From assembly GCA_943324395.2 (NCBI GenBank), contig CALPLL020000072.1:1-8569 (forward strand): DNA of 8,569 nt. Reading direction: 5' to 3'. The position numbers and the translations under genes are program-made. The stretch comes from Rhizobium sp. Q54. Lineage in GTDB: Bacteria > Bacteroidota > Bacteroidia > Flavobacteriales > Flavobacteriaceae. Shown piece after piece: positions 7,687-8,569 of this stretch. Positions within the stretch are counted from its first letter, which is position 1. Every line of letters begins with the position of its first letter. The notes below the pieces were generated by a model, which saw nothing but the letters and a program-made list of their open reading frames with translations, searched no databases and was not told the DNA's origin.

Positions 7687-8169
7687 ATGAAAGAAATTAG
7701 CATAACATCTACTTTTACCATTTTTGATTCCGTTTCTGAATTGCCAACCGCTGTTTTTTCATTGATGGAACAAGCCGTTGAAATTAGAAAAAAGGCATAT
7801 GCTCCTTATTCCCATTTTCGAGTGGGTGTAGCAATTTTATTAGATAATGATAAAATTGTTTTAGGATCCAATCAAGAAAATGCCGCATATCCATCAGGAC
7901 TTTGTGCTGAAAGAGTAGCCATTTTTTCAGCAGGTGCACTTTATCCTGAAGCTAAAATAATTAAAATGGCAATCACCGCAACTGCTGATCACAATCCAAC
8001 TCTTACCCCTATTCCGCCTTGTGGAGCTTGCCGACAATCGATTTCTGAGTATGAAATAAAACAAGAGCAACCAATAGAAATTTACTTTATGGGAGAATCC
8101 GGAAGTATATACAAATCTGATTCATTGAAGAATTTATTACCGCTAATGTTTGACAAAAAATTATTGTAA
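7687..8169 (+). CDS. cdd: Cytidine deaminase
   Basis: This cytoplasmic zinc enzyme of pyrimidine salvage deaminates cytidine and deoxycytidine to uridine and deoxyuridine. The ATG at 7687 gives 160 residues, a length I recall for flavobacterial homologues; a TTG eight codons upstream lies inside the terminator and is rejected. The fold's signature is present: AYAPYSHFRVGVA (38-50), NQENAAYPSG (62-71), CAERVAIFSAGA (73-84) and PPCGACRQ (111-117, plus Gln). Cys73, Cys112 and Cys115 are the zinc ligands, and Glu75 is the proton-shuttling acid. The three-cysteine arrangement fits the short, homotetrameric class rather than the larger E. coli type. The gene follows the porV terminator closely, and no clear promoter of its own was seen between that terminator and the start. 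No functional link to the secretion genes is evident. Confidence 0.96.
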   Translation: MKEISITSTFTIFDSVSELPTAVFSLMEQAVEIRKKAYAPYSHFRVGVAILLDNDKIVLGSNQENAAYPSGLCAERVAIFSAGALYPEAKIIKMAITATADHNPTLTPIPPCGACRQSISEYEIKQEQPIEIYFMGESGSIYKSDSLKNLLPLMFDKKLL

Positions 8170-8298
8170 GATTTTTACAAATTAATGATATAATATTAAA
8201 AAATACAGTCATAATTAAACGATTTCATAAAAAAAACGAATTATAAATATCATTAACAGTGTTGGTTGTAAATTATTAAATAAAAATACTATTATATT

Positions 8299-8315
8299 TT
8301 ACTTCTTAGAAGTAA
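8299..8315. promoter_or_regulatory. 17-bp perfect palindrome upstream of pdhA (candidate operator)
   Basis: TTACTTCTTAGAAGTAA is symmetric about the base at 8307, with 8-bp arms. It falls between the expected -33 position and the TATTTTTG -7 box of pdhA, where a bound repressor would block RNA polymerase. As RNA it could form a 7-bp stem with a TTA loop, but no T run follows directly, so an operator is a better reading than a cdd terminator. The regulator is unknown. Confidence 0.45.
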
Positions 8316-8320
8316 TGTAT

Positions 8321-8328
8321 TATTTTTG
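8321..8328 (+). promoter_or_regulatory. Candidate -7 element of the pdhA promoter
   Basis: TATTTTTG fully matches the Bacteroidota -7 consensus TAnnTTTG. The -33 region is poor: TTTT at 8297-8300, 20 bases upstream, is the nearest approach to TTTG. A start near 8335 would give a leader of about 70 bases before the pdhA ATG. The rest of the cdd-pdhA gap (8170-8298) is AT-rich with no gene or strong hairpin that I could see. Confidence 0.45.
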
Positions 8329-8402
8329 CAACTTGAAATTTGTATGAATTTCTATTTTTCAAATAGATATTAAAATGCAGATACAATAAACAATCTACTA
8401 AA

Positions 8403-8569
8403 ATGAAAGAAGTTACAAAAGAAGTTTATTTAAAGTGGTACGAAGACATGCTACTTTGGAGAAAATTTGAAGACAAATTAGCAGCGCTTTACATTCAACA
8501 AAAAGTAAGAGGTTTCCTACATTTATACAATGGGCAAGAAGCAGTTTTAGCTGGGGCATTACACGCTAT
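8403..8569 (+). CDS. pdhA: Pyruvate dehydrogenase E1 component, alpha subunit (partial, N-terminal 55 residues)
   Basis: E1 alpha, with E1 beta, forms the thiamine-diphosphate decarboxylase of the pyruvate dehydrogenase complex, feeding acetyl-CoA to central metabolism in the cytoplasm. I translated from the ATG at 8403; the frame is open to the window edge. The visible N-terminus contains [18 protein letters not shown] (13-30) and [19 protein letters not shown] (37-55), the conserved start of the E1 alpha dehydrogenase family. The thiamine-diphosphate motif lies beyond the window. The A-rich bases just before the ATG (ACTAAAATG) are typical of Bacteroidota starts. A related 2-oxo-acid dehydrogenase E1 alpha (branched-chain type) is possible, but the HLYNGQEA region and the short N-terminus favour PdhA. 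The separate promoter-like sequence upstream suggests transcription independent of cdd. Confidence 0.9.
   Translation, partial: MKEVTKEVYLKWYEDMLLWRKFEDKLAALYIQQKVRGFLHLYNGQEAVLAGALHA

Noticed and set aside
8335..8352. Hairpin GAAATT-N6-AATTTC in the pdhA leader
   Set aside because: The 6-bp AT-rich stem is weak and has no T run; nothing supports a riboswitch or terminator.
8344..8389. Two tiny reading frames (9 and 4 codons) in the pdhA leader
   Set aside because: Both are short enough to be expected by chance in AT-rich DNA and show no regulatory codon pattern or attenuator hairpin.

Overview
The window is AT-rich chromosomal DNA from a gliding member of the Flavobacteriia, most likely Flavobacterium or a close relative. 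The evidence is the gene set (a gliding lipoprotein and two type IX secretion system components), promoter-like sites of the Bacteroidota TTG / TAnnTTTG type, and the lack of Shine-Dalgarno sites before the starts. The gene order, murF < gldJ <> porU > porV > cdd > pdhA, matches my memory of the gldJ-porU-porV locus of Flavobacterium johnsoniae. I found no mobile element, tRNA, rRNA, CRISPR array or sign of recent transfer.

Left part (1-2364, minus strand): the 5' portion of murF (peptidoglycan precursor ligase, cut by the window edge) lies downstream of gldJ, a lipoprotein of the gliding and secretion machinery. A perfect 10-bp-stem hairpin separates them. A divergent intergenic region (2365-2573) holds a candidate gldJ promoter and overlapping palindromes.

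Middle part (2574-7620, plus strand): porU encodes the very large gingipain-fold (C25) protease that acts as the type IX sortase. porV encodes the outer-membrane beta-barrel that carries substrates to it. GldJ, PorU and PorV all serve type IX export and surface attachment. GldJ supports the core machinery and gliding, while PorV and PorU work at the end of the route, where the C-terminal signal of cargo is removed. The 37-base porU-porV gap contains a good promoter candidate, so porV may be transcribed partly on its own.

Right part (7642-8569, plus strand): a strong palindromic terminator follows porV and nearly touches cdd (cytidine deaminase, pyrimidine salvage). A 233-base gap then carries a promoter-like -7 box and a 17-bp perfect palindrome, followed by the first 55 codons of pdhA (pyruvate dehydrogenase E1 alpha). 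These two genes are metabolic and have no evident link to secretion.

No gene-free stretch exceeds 300 bases. The locus belongs to a known system. The points worth a second look are mostly regulatory (terminators pressed against start codons, the pdhA palindrome, the internal porV promoter), plus an EF-hand-like calcium loop in PorV.
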